Below are positions 26,532 through 35,501 of a DNA stretch of 53,289 nucleotides, piece after piece (positions within the stretch are counted from its first letter, which is position 1; each line of letters opens with the position of its first letter). The notes beneath the pieces were generated by a model. It saw only the letters and a list, made by a program, of their open reading frames with translations. It did not search any database and was not told the origin of the DNA. Position numbers and translations under genes: made by a program. This DNA is from Acidimicrobiales bacterium (GTDB lineage Bacteria; Actinomycetota; Acidimicrobiia; Acidimicrobiales; SHLQ01), in assembly GCA_020629375.1 (NCBI GenBank), contig JAHDDK010000024.1:898-54186 (forward strand), in the 5' to 3' direction.

Positions 26532-28052
26532 ATGGTGCCGATAGCAGCTCGCCCGCCTCGCTCTGCCGCCCACATGACTCTCTGTCGACTCCGCTCGCCG
26601 CTCCTCCCCCAGCTCGTCGTGATCGCCGTTCTCGGCATCACCACGTTGCTCGCCTCCATGCCCGCGGGCGCCCAAGAGGACCCCACGTCCGAACCGATCG
26701 CCGTGCCGTTCACCGGAACGTACGAAGTGTGGTGTACGAGCCGGAACCCGGCTCCGGGCACCCTGTGTCGAAACCACCACACGACGCCTGCCATCGACAT
26801 CGGAATGACACCGGGCACGACCATCCGGGCAGCCGGTTCCGGGACGGTCATCGACGCCGATTCATTCTGCGTCGGAACCGGGTGGTGCAACGGCGGAGCG
26901 GGCAACAAGGTAGTCATCGCCCACAGCGACGGATCATTCTCGAGGTACCTCCATCTCACCGACGTTTCGGTCGACGACGGCGACGAGATTCTTGTCGGTG
27001 CGGTCATCGGAACCTCTGGGGTCACGGGGCAGTCGAGCTCGCCGCACCTCCACTACGACGTGCAGCAACCGCTCGGTACTCGTGTGCCGTTCGGGACCTG
27101 GACCGCCTGCGTCGACGGCGAACCCGTCGTGTACCCCGATGCGTTCGGTGTGACCGACTGGAACCTCGTCGAGTTCGGTTCGGTCATCCGCAACGACGGG
27201 TACGAATGTCTCGGCGGCGCACCCGAATCACCGACCGGGCCAGCGCCGCGATTCCTCTCCGGCGACGGGATCCTCGGTGTAGCTGTGGGCCTCGATCACG
27301 TCGACACCAACTTCGAGGCCGAAGTGTCGATCGACGGCCAGGAGCCAAGGCTCCACCCCTTGTGGGGACGGTCGATCGTGCGCCTCACTATCGCTCCCGG
27401 CACTCAAGAAGTCGCTGTCCGACTGCGCCAGTCCGCCGACGGCGTCGTCGGACCGTGGAGCGACCTCGCGATCCACACGGTCACCGAAAGCCAACTACCG
27501 ACCTGCAATGGCCTTCATGCCACGACCGATTCGCTGCTCGGAACCGAAGGCGTCGACGTGATCATCGGCAGCGCTGGCAACGACGAGATCGACGGGCGAG
27601 GGGGCAGCGATCACCTGTGCGGACTTGGCGGCGACGACACGCTGCGCGGCGGCGCCCACAAGGACTACATCCACGGTGGTGGTGGAGCAGACACCATCAT
27701 TGGAGACACCGGCAACGACCGTCTGTTCGGCGGTGCCGGACCCGATCGTCTCGAAGGCGGAGACGGCTCCGAACGAATGAAAGGCGGCACCGGTGCCGAC
27801 ACCCTCTTCGGCGACGCGGGCGACGATGTGCTTCGCGGCGGCGACGGAGCGGACACGCTCGTCGGCGGAGCTGGCAACGATCGTTTGGGCGGCGGGCGCC
27901 ACGACGACACGATGAACGGTGGCGACGGCAACGATCGTCTCGTCGGCGGCGGTGGCACCGACACGTTCGATGGCGGCAACGGAAGCGACCGTTGCGGTGC
28001 ACAAGCCGTGGGCGACCGAACCGAGTTCGAATCGACGGAGGCCTGCGAATGA
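26532..28052 (+). CDS. Secreted M23 metallopeptidase with RTX calcium-binding repeats
   Basis: The 506-residue product has a signal peptide (cleavage near AGAQ, residue 47). The M23 domain (60-180) carries probable Zn ligands H82 or H83, D89 and the HxH pair H172/H174, with H141 as catalytic partner. M23 enzymes cut peptidoglycan cross-links. Residues 190-335 form a beta-rich linker domain, and about 345-490 hold many GGxGxDxL-type nonapeptides (GGDGADTLVGGAGNDRLGGG). These bind calcium outside the cell and are typical of type I secretion in Gram-negatives, but here a Sec signal is present. TGTGAT ends 6 nt before the ATG. The stop overlaps the next start. Confidence 0.9.
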   Translation: MVPIAARPPRSAAHMTLCRLRSPLLPQLVVIAVLGITTLLASMPAGAQEDPTSEPIAVPFTGTYEVWCTSRNPAPGTLCRNHHTTPAIDIGMTPGTTIRAAGSGTVIDADSFCVGTGWCNGGAGNKVVIAHSDGSFSRYLHLTDVSVDDGDEILVGAVIGTSGVTGQSSSPHLHYDVQQPLGTRVPFGTWTACVDGEPVVYPDAFGVTDWNLVEFGSVIRNDGYECLGGAPESPTGPAPRFLSGDGILGVAVGLDHVDTNFEAEVSIDGQEPRLHPLWGRSIVRLTIAPGTQEVAVRLRQSADGVVGPWSDLAIHTVTESQLPTCNGLHATTDSLLGTEGVDVIIGSAGNDEIDGRGGSDHLCGLGGDDTLRGGAHKDYIHGGGGADTIIGDTGNDRLFGGAGPDRLEGGDGSERMKGGTGADTLFGDAGDDVLRGGDGADTLVGGAGNDRLGGGRHDDTMNGGDGNDRLVGGGGTDTFDGGNGSDRCGAQAVGDRTEFESTEACE

Positions 28053-29446
28053 GCCAACGACTGATCGCCCCGATCACTGCCGCCTTGCTGCTGGTTGTCG
28101 GCCTGGCTCTTGCGAGCATCGAGCGTGCCGACGCCCGTGGCGGAGCAGCCGTGCCGCCGATTGACCCGTTCGATCGGGCTGCGGTCGCGCAGACGTGGAA
28201 CGAGCACGTCGACGCGAACATGACGGTCCACCACCAGTGGAACGGCAACGTCGCCGCCTGTCGCGCTGGTGCCGCCGCCACGACCTACGACGGCGCAACC
28301 CTCGAAACGATCAACTGGTTCCGGGCCATGGTCGGCCTCGGCCCCGTCCGCAACGACACCTCGCTCGCCAACGGAGCCCAACAGGCCGCCCTGATGATGC
28401 ACGCCGCCGGCTCGCTGTCGCACTACCCGTCGTCCAACTGGCCGTGCCACTCGGCCGCCGGAGCGACTGCGGCGGCGAGTAGCAACCTGACCCTCGGTGT
28501 TGCCGGGGCGCGCGGCGTCATCGGTCAGATCGAGGATCCGGGTGCGTCCAACGAAGCCCTCGGGCATCGTCGATGGCTGTTGTACCCGCCGCTCGTCGAG
28601 GTTGGCATCGGCAACACGTCTCGGGCGTCTGCCATCTCGCTGTTCGGTGACTTCGGGCCCCGCCCGGGAGGCGACCGTTGGATCGCCTGGCCGCCACCTG
28701 GCTACGTGCCCCACGACGCCGTCTTCGATCGCTGGTCGCTGTCGTTCAGTGGCGAACGGCAAGCCGACTTCACCCGAGCCCGGGTCGAGATGAGCGTCAA
28801 TGGTCGCTCGGTACCGGTCCGGATCCTGCCCAACGCCGACGGATTCGGCGACAACACGCTCGGCTTCGAGCCGCAAGGACTTCCGGCGACGACTGCGGAC
28901 GTGCGCTACAGCGTGACGGTGTCCGGCATCGTCATCGGCGACCGAGTCGTCGATCGGACGTGGGAGTTGGTCGCCTTCGACCCGACCAACGTGACCGTGA
29001 GCGTCCCCCAGGCTCCGCCGGAGACGTGTATGGGCCGCGTCGCCACCATTGTCGGCACGCCAGGCGACGACCGCATCCAGGGAACGACCGGCGACGACGT
29101 GATCGTTGCGCTCACCGGTGACGATGTGATCCTCGCCTCCGGGGGCGACGACATCATCTGTGCCGGAGGCGGCGACGATCTGGTTCGTGGCGGACGAGGA
29201 CACGATGTGATTACGGGCGGACCCGGCCGCGACCGACTGCGTGGAGGACCCGGCGGCGACACCCTCATGGGCGAGGGAGGCCGAGATCGCCTCGTTGGCG
29301 AAGAGGGCAACGACACGCTGATCGGCGGGCTACTGAAGGACGCATTGGTCGGTGGCAAAGCGGTCGACACCTGCATCGCCGACACGGCCACGACGTCGTC
29401 GGCGATTGCCGAGATCTTCAGCGGTTGTGAGGGCGTCCGCCGCTAG
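28049..29446 (+). CDS. Secreted CAP/SCP-domain protein with RTX repeats
   Basis: The ATG at 28049 overlaps the M23 gene stop (ATGA), so the two are coupled. The 465-residue product has a signal peptide (1-30), then a CAP-superfamily domain (about 45-200) with TINWFRAMVGLGPVRNDTSLANGAQQAALMMHAAGSLSHYPSSNW, EALGHRRWLLYPPLVEVGIG. A beta-rich middle follows, and residues 340-440 contain RTX repeats (GGGDDLVRGGRGHDVITGG). CAP proteins have varied roles including wall-associated proteolysis and lipid binding. The shared RTX module in two coupled genes suggests a calcium-dependent surface pair. Confidence 0.88.
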   Translation: MSQRLIAPITAALLLVVGLALASIERADARGGAAVPPIDPFDRAAVAQTWNEHVDANMTVHHQWNGNVAACRAGAAATTYDGATLETINWFRAMVGLGPVRNDTSLANGAQQAALMMHAAGSLSHYPSSNWPCHSAAGATAAASSNLTLGVAGARGVIGQIEDPGASNEALGHRRWLLYPPLVEVGIGNTSRASAISLFGDFGPRPGGDRWIAWPPPGYVPHDAVFDRWSLSFSGERQADFTRARVEMSVNGRSVPVRILPNADGFGDNTLGFEPQGLPATTADVRYSVTVSGIVIGDRVVDRTWELVAFDPTNVTVSVPQAPPETCMGRVATIVGTPGDDRIQGTTGDDVIVALTGDDVILASGGDDIICAGGGDDLVRGGRGHDVITGGPGRDRLRGGPGGDTLMGEGGRDRLVGEEGNDTLIGGLLKDALVGGKAVDTCIADTATTSSAIAEIFSGCEGVRR

Positions 29447-29473
29447 CCCGCAGGCTGCGGGGCGGCGAACAAC

Positions 29474-29824
29474 TCAGCGTCCGCTGAAGAAGAAGAACCA
29501 GGCGACGAGAGCGATGACGCCGAGAATCACCGCGACCTTGATGAAGCCCTTGATCGCTCCCCAGACAGCGCCAGCGAGCGCTGCCAACCCGATGAGGACC
29601 ACCACGGCCGTCAAGCCGGGACTCATCGCAGCCGCCTCGACGAGCGTGTCCGGCACCTTGTCGGCCACCGACGCCGGGAGCTCTTCGACCACCTCAGTCG
29701 GGATCTGGTCGCGGACACCATCGATGATCTCCTGGCGGATGTCATCGGGCAGCGCTTCGAGAACCTCGGGGTCGAGATCTTCGATATCTGTCGATTCGTC
29801 TGACTGTGCGATCTGGGCCATCAT
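29474..29824 (-). CDS. Small acidic membrane protein
   Basis: The 116-residue product has an acidic helical N-terminus (STDIEDLDPEVLEALPDDIRQEIIDGVRDQIPTEVVEELP) and a hydrophobic hairpin (about 68-88 and 92-112) ending FFFFSGR. The DIRQEII phrase resembles helical peptides that bind partner proteins. No family is recognised. It is divergent from the BON-OmpA gene with a 54-nt spacer, which recalls the small membrane partners of mycobacterial ArfA, although no sequence match is claimed. Start could be 29824 or the next codon (29821). Confidence 0.7.
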   Translation of the reverse strand: MMAQIAQSDESTDIEDLDPEVLEALPDDIRQEIIDGVRDQIPTEVVEELPASVADKVPDTLVEAAAMSPGLTAVVVLIGLAALAGAVWGAIKGFIKVAVILGVIALVAWFFFFSGR

Positions 29825-29878
29825 TGACAGTCTCTCATCAGCGGCGGCGTCGCTGGTGCCACCCTCGATCGATCGACG

Positions 29879-30697
29879 ATGAACGCCAGACCTTCCCTCG
29901 GCTACTCGCCGCGCTACCAGAGTGGACCGTCACGACGGGGCCCCGACCTTCCCGTGGGTACCTTGCTCGCGGCTGGGGCCGTTCTTGCGGTGCTGGTCTT
30001 GCTCTGGATCGTCGGCAACGGGGCGAGCTCCGACGAGGTGTCGGCGGACGAGAACCGCGTCGAACTGACCGCGGTGGTCAAGCCGGCGCTGACCCGAGCT
30101 GGCTACGGAGACGTCGTCGTGACGAGCGACGGGCGCACGGTCACCCTGGCCGGTGAGCTTGCCACCCGAGCCGACGTCGTCGCTGCCAATGCGGTGGCCA
30201 ACTCGATCGCCGATGTTGCGTTCGTAGTCAACAACCTCACCTACGAAGGCGAGCCGGAGTTCCCCGAATTCGAAGCTGTCGACGGCGAGACGGCGAGCAG
30301 CCCAGTCGGGGGCAGCACGGCAGCACGCGGCGATCTGTTGTTGCAGGCCCAGCTCTCGTCGATTGCCGCGCGTAACCCGATCACATTCGAGACCGGCAGC
30401 CCGGATCTCACCGCCGAGTCGCAGTCGACAATCACGAATGTCGCCACGATGTTGATCGACAACCCTCTCGTGCAGGTCGAGATCGGTGGACACACCGACT
30501 CCGACGGCGACGAAGAAGCCAACAATCTGTTGTCGCAGACTCGCGCCGACGCCGTGAAAGCGGCGCTCGTAGCCGCAGGCGTGGAACCCGACCGTATGGA
30601 AGCCGTCGGCTACGGCCCATCGCTTCCGGTCGCCAGTAACGAAACCCGCGAAGGCAAAGCCCTCAACCGTCGCATCGAGTTCCTCATCGCCAACTGA
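29879..30697 (+). CDS. BON plus OmpA domain membrane protein (ArfA-like architecture)
   Basis: The 272-residue product has one membrane helix (about 25-46), a BON domain (50-125, LTAVVKPALTRAGYGDVVVTSDGRTVTLAGELATRADVVAANAVANSIADVAFVVNNL), a short linker, and an OmpA domain (150-272) with VEIGGHTDSDGDEEANNLLSQTRADAVKAALVAAG and GKALNRRIEFLI. This order (helix, BON, OmpA) is that of mycobacterial ArfA (Rv0899). The OmpA part should bind peptidoglycan; BON domains interact with membranes or partners. It overlaps the convergent gene by 14 nt. Confidence 0.9.
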   Translation: MNARPSLGYSPRYQSGPSRRGPDLPVGTLLAAGAVLAVLVLLWIVGNGASSDEVSADENRVELTAVVKPALTRAGYGDVVVTSDGRTVTLAGELATRADVVAANAVANSIADVAFVVNNLTYEGEPEFPEFEAVDGETASSPVGGSTAARGDLLLQAQLSSIAARNPITFETGSPDLTAESQSTITNVATMLIDNPLVQVEIGGHTDSDGDEEANNLLSQTRADAVKAALVAAGVEPDRMEAVGYGPSLPVASNETREGKALNRRIEFLIAN

Positions 30698-31298
30698 TCA
30701 CTGGCCGCAGTGCTCTCTCAAGCCACGCGACTCGATCTCGAATGCTGACCGGAATCCATGTCTCCGATTCGAGTCGCGTACCGGCCTGAACCGTCGAGCG
30801 AGCGACTGCGTTCACGAAGTACGGCCGGCGGTATTCACCGAAGTAGCCGCCGCGACAGACCAGGCCAATCGACTGCGCATACTCAACGAGGGCGTCCGTA
30901 TGTGGGCCTGCAAGCGATACCGGCCAACCCGCAAGCAGGATCTCTTCGGCGACCGAAACGACTGCAACCTTTGCGTCCGAGATTCTGATGGCGATGATGT
31001 CATCACGCGACAGGAACAACGCTTCGTCGGACGGGACGGGCGGTATCGCCACGGGCCTCCATTCGCGAGCTAGGGCCTCGGTGGACTGCGGCGGACTGAC
31101 GAGGACACCAAGTGGCTCGAACCAGACCGAATATGGCTGTACACCTACTGCGGTGAGTGCAGGTCCCAAGCGGACGGGTTCGGACAGCGACCTCACATGG
31201 TCACGAAGGAATCGCTGTCGAGAGCGCGCTCGGCGGAACACACCACGAAGCGCGTAAGGCAGAGACTGCACTGCGTGTTCCCGCCTCATTCGCCACAT
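30684..31298 (-). CDS. Hypothetical protein
   Basis: The 204-residue frame has an Arg-rich N-terminus (MWRMRREHAVQSLPYALRGVFRRARSRQRFLRD) and a more ordinary body, for example SRDDIIAIRISDAKVAVVSVAEEILLAGWPVSLAGP and WIPVSIRDRVAWLERALRPVIS. No domain is recognised. Local GC content is lower than in neighbouring genes, and the next gene is broken, so this stretch (about 30.7-32.0 kb) may be acquired or decaying. A start at 31289 (second Met) is equally possible. Coding status is likely but not certain. Confidence 0.5.
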   Translation of the reverse strand: MWRMRREHAVQSLPYALRGVFRRARSRQRFLRDHVRSLSEPVRLGPALTAVGVQPYSVWFEPLGVLVSPPQSTEALAREWRPVAIPPVPSDEALFLSRDDIIAIRISDAKVAVVSVAEEILLAGWPVSLAGPHTDALVEYAQSIGLVCRGGYFGEYRRPYFVNAVARSTVQAGTRLESETWIPVSIRDRVAWLERALRPVISWR

Positions 31299-31488
31299 GC
31301 GTCATTCATCGGCGACAGATGGAGCCCACTCAACCGATCGCTTGACCTGCGGCCATCTTTACTTGCGGCCGCACCGTCGATGTCGTGTAGCGATCGAGTC
31401 TGATCCGCTTCACGACCGCCCCACCGACGTGCTCAGCGGGCCAGCGGATCCGACTCAGGACCGATGCGGCGTGTTCCGACAACCAACC

Positions 31489-31988
31489 ATGCGGCGCTTG
31501 AACGAGCACCCCCGGACGCTGATCGTTTTCATCGTGGTCGCGGCGATGACCCTGGTTGGATTGCTGGCACTTCGAGGTGGCCTTCAGTACTCCAGGAGTG
31601 CCGGACAGATAGCCGGTACGAACTGGGCGCTGCTGGATGTCCGTGGGAGCGAAGTCGAGGTCGGAAACGTGTCAGCGATGACGACGGCAACTCCGTCGAA
31701 CTCGTGCTCGCCTCAGGAACGGGAGGCGAGACGCCTTGCGAACCTCCGAGAATCGTGGGCGAGAATGCCCACGGCGACCGGACGATTCTGCACATCGAGT
31801 GGGAGCAGCGTGGCTGCCTCGATCAGGGCGCAGTGGCCTTCGAGCTGCGTATCGACGAGATTCCCGACGACGGATGGCGTGTCGAGTTCGCTCCAAGACC
31901 AGAGGGCGGCTGCGTCGAGGCACTAATCGGAACCGACCACGAAGTAACGGGTGTCAGCGTCGTCGACTGCACCACTGCCGTCTCGTAG
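31489..31988 (+). pseudogene. Small membrane-anchored protein gene with a -1 frameshift
   Basis: From ATG 31489 the first frame encodes RRLNEHPRTLIVFIVVAAMTLVGLLALRGG (one membrane helix) and continues to GTNWALLDVRGSEVEVGNV. Near 31669-31680 the sensible reading moves back one base into SDDDGNSVELVLASGTGGETPC and on to WRVEFAPRPEGGCVEALIGTDHEVTGVSVVDCTTAVS, stop TAG at 31986. Adding one base would restore about 166 residues with four extracytoplasmic Cys. Either a real 1-nt deletion or a sequencing error. Family not recognised. Confidence 0.6.
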
Positions 31989-32011
31989 TCGGGACGGACC
32001 GCATGGCGCGT

Positions 32012-32040
32012 GTAATGAGAGGGTCAGACCCCGGGATTAC
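32012..32040. repeat. GGGGTCAGACCCC-family palindrome, site B
   Basis: Core GGGTCAGACCC at 32021-32031, with outer arms GTAAT (32012-32016) and ATTAC (32036-32040). It lies between the broken gene and the rpmG stop. Confidence 0.65.
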
Positions 32041-32058
32041 CGGGCTGGCCCGGGGAGC

Positions 32059-32220
32059 TCAGCGTTCTTCGCGGAAGACGACGTGCTTGCGGGCGACGGG
32101 GTCGTACTTCTTGAGTTCGAGGCGCTCGCGGGTGTTGGTCTTGTTCTTGGTGGTCCAGTACTGGAAACCGGTACCGGCGGTCGAACGAAGCTTGATGATC
32201 GGTCGCTTGTCGCTGGCCAT
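32059..32220 (-). CDS. rpmG: 50S ribosomal protein L33, cysteine-free type
   Basis: The 53-residue L33 reads [20 protein letters not shown]...[20 protein letters not shown]. The two CxxC pairs of zinc-binding L33 are absent. In other actinobacteria this cysteine-free paralogue pairs with a cysteine-poor L28 and is induced by zinc shortage under Zur. Its ATG shares one base with the rpmB stop (TGATG), so translation is coupled. Whether a zinc-binding copy exists elsewhere cannot be seen here. Confidence 0.96.
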   Translation of the reverse strand: MASDKRPIIKLRSTAGTGFQYWTTKNKTNTRERLELKKYDPVARKHVVFREER

Positions 32221-32456
32221 CAGATCCTCTGTCCCTTCCGACGCATGTCGGCAACGACGCTCTCGATGCCACGCTTGTCGATCGTCTTGATGCCCTTGGC
32301 CGAGACGGTGAGGGTGATCCACTTCTTCTCGGACGGCAGGTAGTAGCGCTTCTTCTGGATGTTCGGATCCCACCGCCGGTTGGTACGGCGGTGCGAGTGC
32401 GACACGTTCTTGCCGAACGACGGCTTCTTTCCGGTGACTTGGCAGACGCGTGACAT
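32220..32456 (-). CDS. rpmB: 50S ribosomal protein L28
   Basis: The 78-residue product starts [24 protein letters not shown] and ends [14 protein letters not shown], typical L28. It has one Cys (C5) and lacks the second ligand pair of zinc-binding L28. An AAGGATT sequence precedes ATG 32456. The much longer open frame that continues upstream is antisense to the SDR gene and is rejected. No AT-rich Zur-box palindrome is visible in the 102-nt divergent spacer. Confidence 0.96.
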   Translation of the reverse strand: MSRVCQVTGKKPSFGKNVSHSHRRTNRRWDPNIQKKRYYLPSEKKWITLTVSAKGIKTIDKRGIESVVADMRRKGQRI

Positions 32457-32558
32457 GAATCGAATCCTTGTGGGCGAACAGCTCTTCAATCTACCAACGG
32501 TCGTAGTGGACTCCACATCGATCCGCCGCGTAAACGCGCGTCGTCGCATACTCGGGTG

Positions 32559-33524
32559 ATGACCAGCTCGACCCTTCGCACCATTGCCGACACCGCGCTC
32601 GAGGGCCTCGTGGTCCCGAGCTTCAGCCGGATCGGCCCGGCCGTGCGGCGCCGGCTCTTCGATTGGGACGAGATCGGCCGTGTCGACGGTCGTCGGATCG
32701 TGATCACCGGCGCAAACTCGGGGCTCGGCCGGGCTGGAGCGGAGCTGCTCGTCAAGGCTGGGGCCGAGGTCGTCGTGGTGGCCAGGAGCGCCGAACGGGG
32801 GCAACGGGCAGTCGACGAACTGAATGCGATCGGTGATGGATCGGCGATTCTGGAGATCGCCGACATGTCGTCGCTCGAGTCGGTACGCCAGCTCGCCGAC
32901 CGGTTGCGCGCCGGGCCACCGATCGACACGCTCGTGCACAACGCTGGCGCGCTGCTCGAGAAGCGTCAGACGTCGGTCGACGGGAACGAGATCACGCTCG
33001 CCACCCACGTGCTCGGCCCCTTCGCCCTCACCCAAGCCCTTCGATCGACCCTGGCCGGCGGCGACGACCCGCGAATCATCACGATGGCCTCCGGTGGCCT
33101 GTACACCCAGGGCATCTCGCTCTCGGATCTCCAGAACGAGAAGGATTACTCCGGGACGACGGCGTACGCCCGGGCGAAGCGCATCCAACTTGTCCTCAAC
33201 AGCCGGTGGGAATCCATCCTCGGCGACGAGGGCATCGGCGTGTACACCATGCATCCGGGCTGGGCGGCCACTCCCGGCGTGGCCGACGCGCTGCCGGTGT
33301 TCGACACGGTCTTGCGGCCGCTGCTGCGCACACCCGAGGACGGCGCCGACACGCTGGCGTGGTTGGCCACCGAGCCGACTGCCGAACTCGGCACGGGTGG
33401 GTTCTGGTTAGACCGCGCTCGACGTCCGGAACATCGTCTGCCGGCGACGAAGAGCGCCGACCAGAAGCTGGACGACCTCTGGTCAGCGATCGAAGAGCTG
33501 GCGGGCACGGGCCCGGTCAGCTGA
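32559..33524 (+). CDS. Short-chain dehydrogenase/reductase
   Basis: The SDR has a Rossmann nucleotide site [19 protein letters not shown] near residue 50, an HNAGALLE loop, and the catalytic YARAK at about 205-210. The 321-residue length and long N-terminal helix ([29 protein letters not shown]) recall DHRS12-like or membrane-associated SDRs. CATACT ends 6 nt before ATG 32559, so this start is preferred over the GTG at 32556. Substrate unknown. A short hairpin CCCGGT/ACCGGG (33512-33530) overlaps the stop and separates it from the convergent protease. Confidence 0.9.
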   Translation: MTSSTLRTIADTALEGLVVPSFSRIGPAVRRRLFDWDEIGRVDGRRIVITGANSGLGRAGAELLVKAGAEVVVVARSAERGQRAVDELNAIGDGSAILEIADMSSLESVRQLADRLRAGPPIDTLVHNAGALLEKRQTSVDGNEITLATHVLGPFALTQALRSTLAGGDDPRIITMASGGLYTQGISLSDLQNEKDYSGTTAYARAKRIQLVLNSRWESILGDEGIGVYTMHPGWAATPGVADALPVFDTVLRPLLRTPEDGADTLAWLATEPTAELGTGGFWLDRARRPEHRLPATKSADQKLDDLWSAIEELAGTGPVS

Positions 33525-33530
33525 ACCGGG

Positions 33531-35276
33531 TCAGCTCGTCTCGCCGAGCGTGACCTCGATGGTGATCGGGGCGCCGTCTCGTACGACGTCGAGCACGAGA
33601 ACTGTGCCGGGCGGGTTGTCGATCACCTGAGCACGAAGCTCAGCGGAGCCCCGAGTCGAATCGCCGTTAACGGCCGTCACGATGTCGCCCGGTTGCAGCC
33701 CACTCGACTCGGCAGCCGAGTTTGGTTCGACCGTCTCGATCTGCGCACCGGCCGACCCGTTGGCCGGCTGCATGGTCCGCACGCCAAGGAAGGCGAGCTG
33801 AACGTCATCGCCGGCGATGAGTTGTTCGGCCACGATCATGGCCAGATCGATCGAGATCGCGAAGCCCACACCCGAGCTGTCGCCGTCTTCGGTGAAGATC
33901 AGGTCGTTGATCCCGACGACCTCACCCTGAAGGTTGATCAGGGGTCCGCCGGAGTTGCCGGGATTGATCGGAGCGTCGGTCTGCACCATCGACACGGTGT
34001 TGACCACGCGGTCGACCGCGCTGATGATGCCGGCGGTCACGGTCTGATCGAACCCGAATGGCGATCCCACAGCCACGGCGAACTGGCCGACCCGAACGTT
34101 CTCACCGTCGGCGAGCGGTGCGGGTACGAGCGTGCGTCCACCAGGGTTGACTCGAACCACGGCGACGTCGGTCGGTGCATGCGTGCCCACCACTTCGCCG
34201 TCGACTGACGATCCGTCGAAGAACGTCACCCGCACATCGGTCGCGTTTCCGACGACGTGTGCAGCGGTGAGGATCGTGCCGTCGGCATCGATGATCACGC
34301 CGGTACCGAGCCCGGTGCCGAGGTTGAGCTGCACGACCGACGGACGGATCTTCGCTGCAGCGACCGCGAAGGGCTCGTTCTCGAAGATCTCGGCCGAAAG
34401 AGCGGTGTCAACGACTGGCGGCACCGATTCCTCTTGCAGCTCGGCGGTCTGGGGCGCAGCAGAGGTATCGGAGCTCGTTGCCGACGTTGCGTCGACGCTC
34501 ACCGCCGTCGGCTGGTCGTCCGAGACGTTGCTCGCGACGGCCCATGCGACGAGGCCCGACAGCCCAATCGTGGCAAGAGCCAACAAGAGGGCTGGCCAAC
34601 GGCGACGTTTGGTCGTGTCGAGCTCTGGGGCGTCGACCGTCGGCCGTGCCATGTGGCTGGTCCCCGGCGCCGTCACCGAAGGCGGGAGGCCAGGAGCAGC
34701 GGGGCGTCCCATGGGCGCGCCGAGCACCGGGGCCGGAGAAGAAGGTGACGTCGCCGGTCCGCTTCGCCAACCAACTGCCGCGCGGGCTTCGGGGGAGAAC
34801 GGCGATGGTGCCGACGGAGTCGTTCCGCGCGCAGTCGTTCTCGGTGCGGGCGTTGATCGAGCAGCGGGGGTCGGGCCTGCGATTCGGGGTGCGCTTGCAG
34901 GCGGCTGTGAAAGACCTAGCGGCGGAGCGGGCGACGTGACCGTCGATTCGGACGGTCGTAGAGAGGACGGAGTGGCCGGTAGGGGGCTCAGACTGGCCGC
35001 CTCGCGTGACGAAGTCGGCGGCTGGGACGGGGGAAGAAGTGGCGCTGCCGGCCGCGGTGTGCCCATCGGGGCGGCGGACGTCGGGGCAACTTCCGAGCTC
35101 GTTGAGGTCGGCGACGAGGCGTCCACATCGGTTGTGCGGGACGCGGCAACCGAGGGCGATGGCGTTGCGTCGGCGCTACCCCACCGAACCGACGGACGCT
35201 GGGGCGTCGGGTCCGATGGATGCGAGTCGACCTCGTCTTCGGGATCTTCAGCTGGTGGGGTGGGGGTGTCCCACAT
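33531..35276 (-). CDS. HtrA/DegP-type S1C serine protease with PDZ domain
   Basis: The ATG at 35276 follows GGAAGGA and gives 581 residues. Residues 1-222 are a Pro/Ser/Thr-rich cytoplasmic region, 227-249 one membrane helix, 290-480 the trypsin-like domain with H340 (LTAAH), D370 (PTDVAVV) and S442 (PGNSGGP), and 490-581 a PDZ domain (FLGVRTMQP...GLQPGDIVTAVNG). The protease faces the outside and probably handles misfolded envelope proteins. The long disordered cytoplasmic arm resembles mycobacterial HtrA/PepD-type proteins and may be a regulatory tether. Frame further upstream (to 35789) is antisense to the glycosyltransferase. Confidence 0.93.
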   Translation of the reverse strand: MWDTPTPPAEDPEDEVDSHPSDPTPQRPSVRWGSADATPSPSVAASRTTDVDASSPTSTSSEVAPTSAAPMGTPRPAAPLLPPSQPPTSSREAASLSPLPATPSSLRPSESTVTSPAPPLGLSQPPASAPRIAGPTPAARSTPAPRTTARGTTPSAPSPFSPEARAAVGWRSGPATSPSSPAPVLGAPMGRPAAPGLPPSVTAPGTSHMARPTVDAPELDTTKRRRWPALLLALATIGLSGLVAWAVASNVSDDQPTAVSVDATSATSSDTSAAPQTAELQEESVPPVVDTALSAEIFENEPFAVAAAKIRPSVVQLNLGTGLGTGVIIDADGTILTAAHVVGNATDVRVTFFDGSSVDGEVVGTHAPTDVAVVRVNPGGRTLVPAPLADGENVRVGQFAVAVGSPFGFDQTVTAGIISAVDRVVNTVSMVQTDAPINPGNSGGPLINLQGEVVGINDLIFTEDGDSSGVGFAISIDLAMIVAEQLIAGDDVQLAFLGVRTMQPANGSAGAQIETVEPNSAAESSGLQPGDIVTAVNGDSTRGSAELRAQVIDNPPGTVLVLDVVRDGAPITIEVTLGETS

Positions 35277-35501
35277 GGGGTTTCCTTCCTCGTCCGTCCG
35301 TGGAAGTCGTGCTGTCTCGTACGACCGGGTGATCTCCGAGACAAGTGAAAGTGTGGCGGGGCTTCGTAAGGGCGAGTTGAGAGTGTCATGAAGCCAACTG
35401 GAGAAACGTGGCCTTGACGGCTGGCATTCCAGCATGACTTCGTTCCCAACCCCGTCGGCGGACGCAGCCCGGAGCTGAAGCCCCGGGTTACGCTTCTCCG
35501 C

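Noticed and set aside
27540..28000. Regular DNA repetition that could suggest a tandem repeat array
   Set aside because: It comes from codons for RTX nonapeptides in the M23 protein; there are no constant spacers, so it is not CRISPR.
32457..32558. Possible Zur box before rpmB
   Set aside because: No AT-rich palindrome of the TGAAAATGATTTTCA type was found in the spacer.
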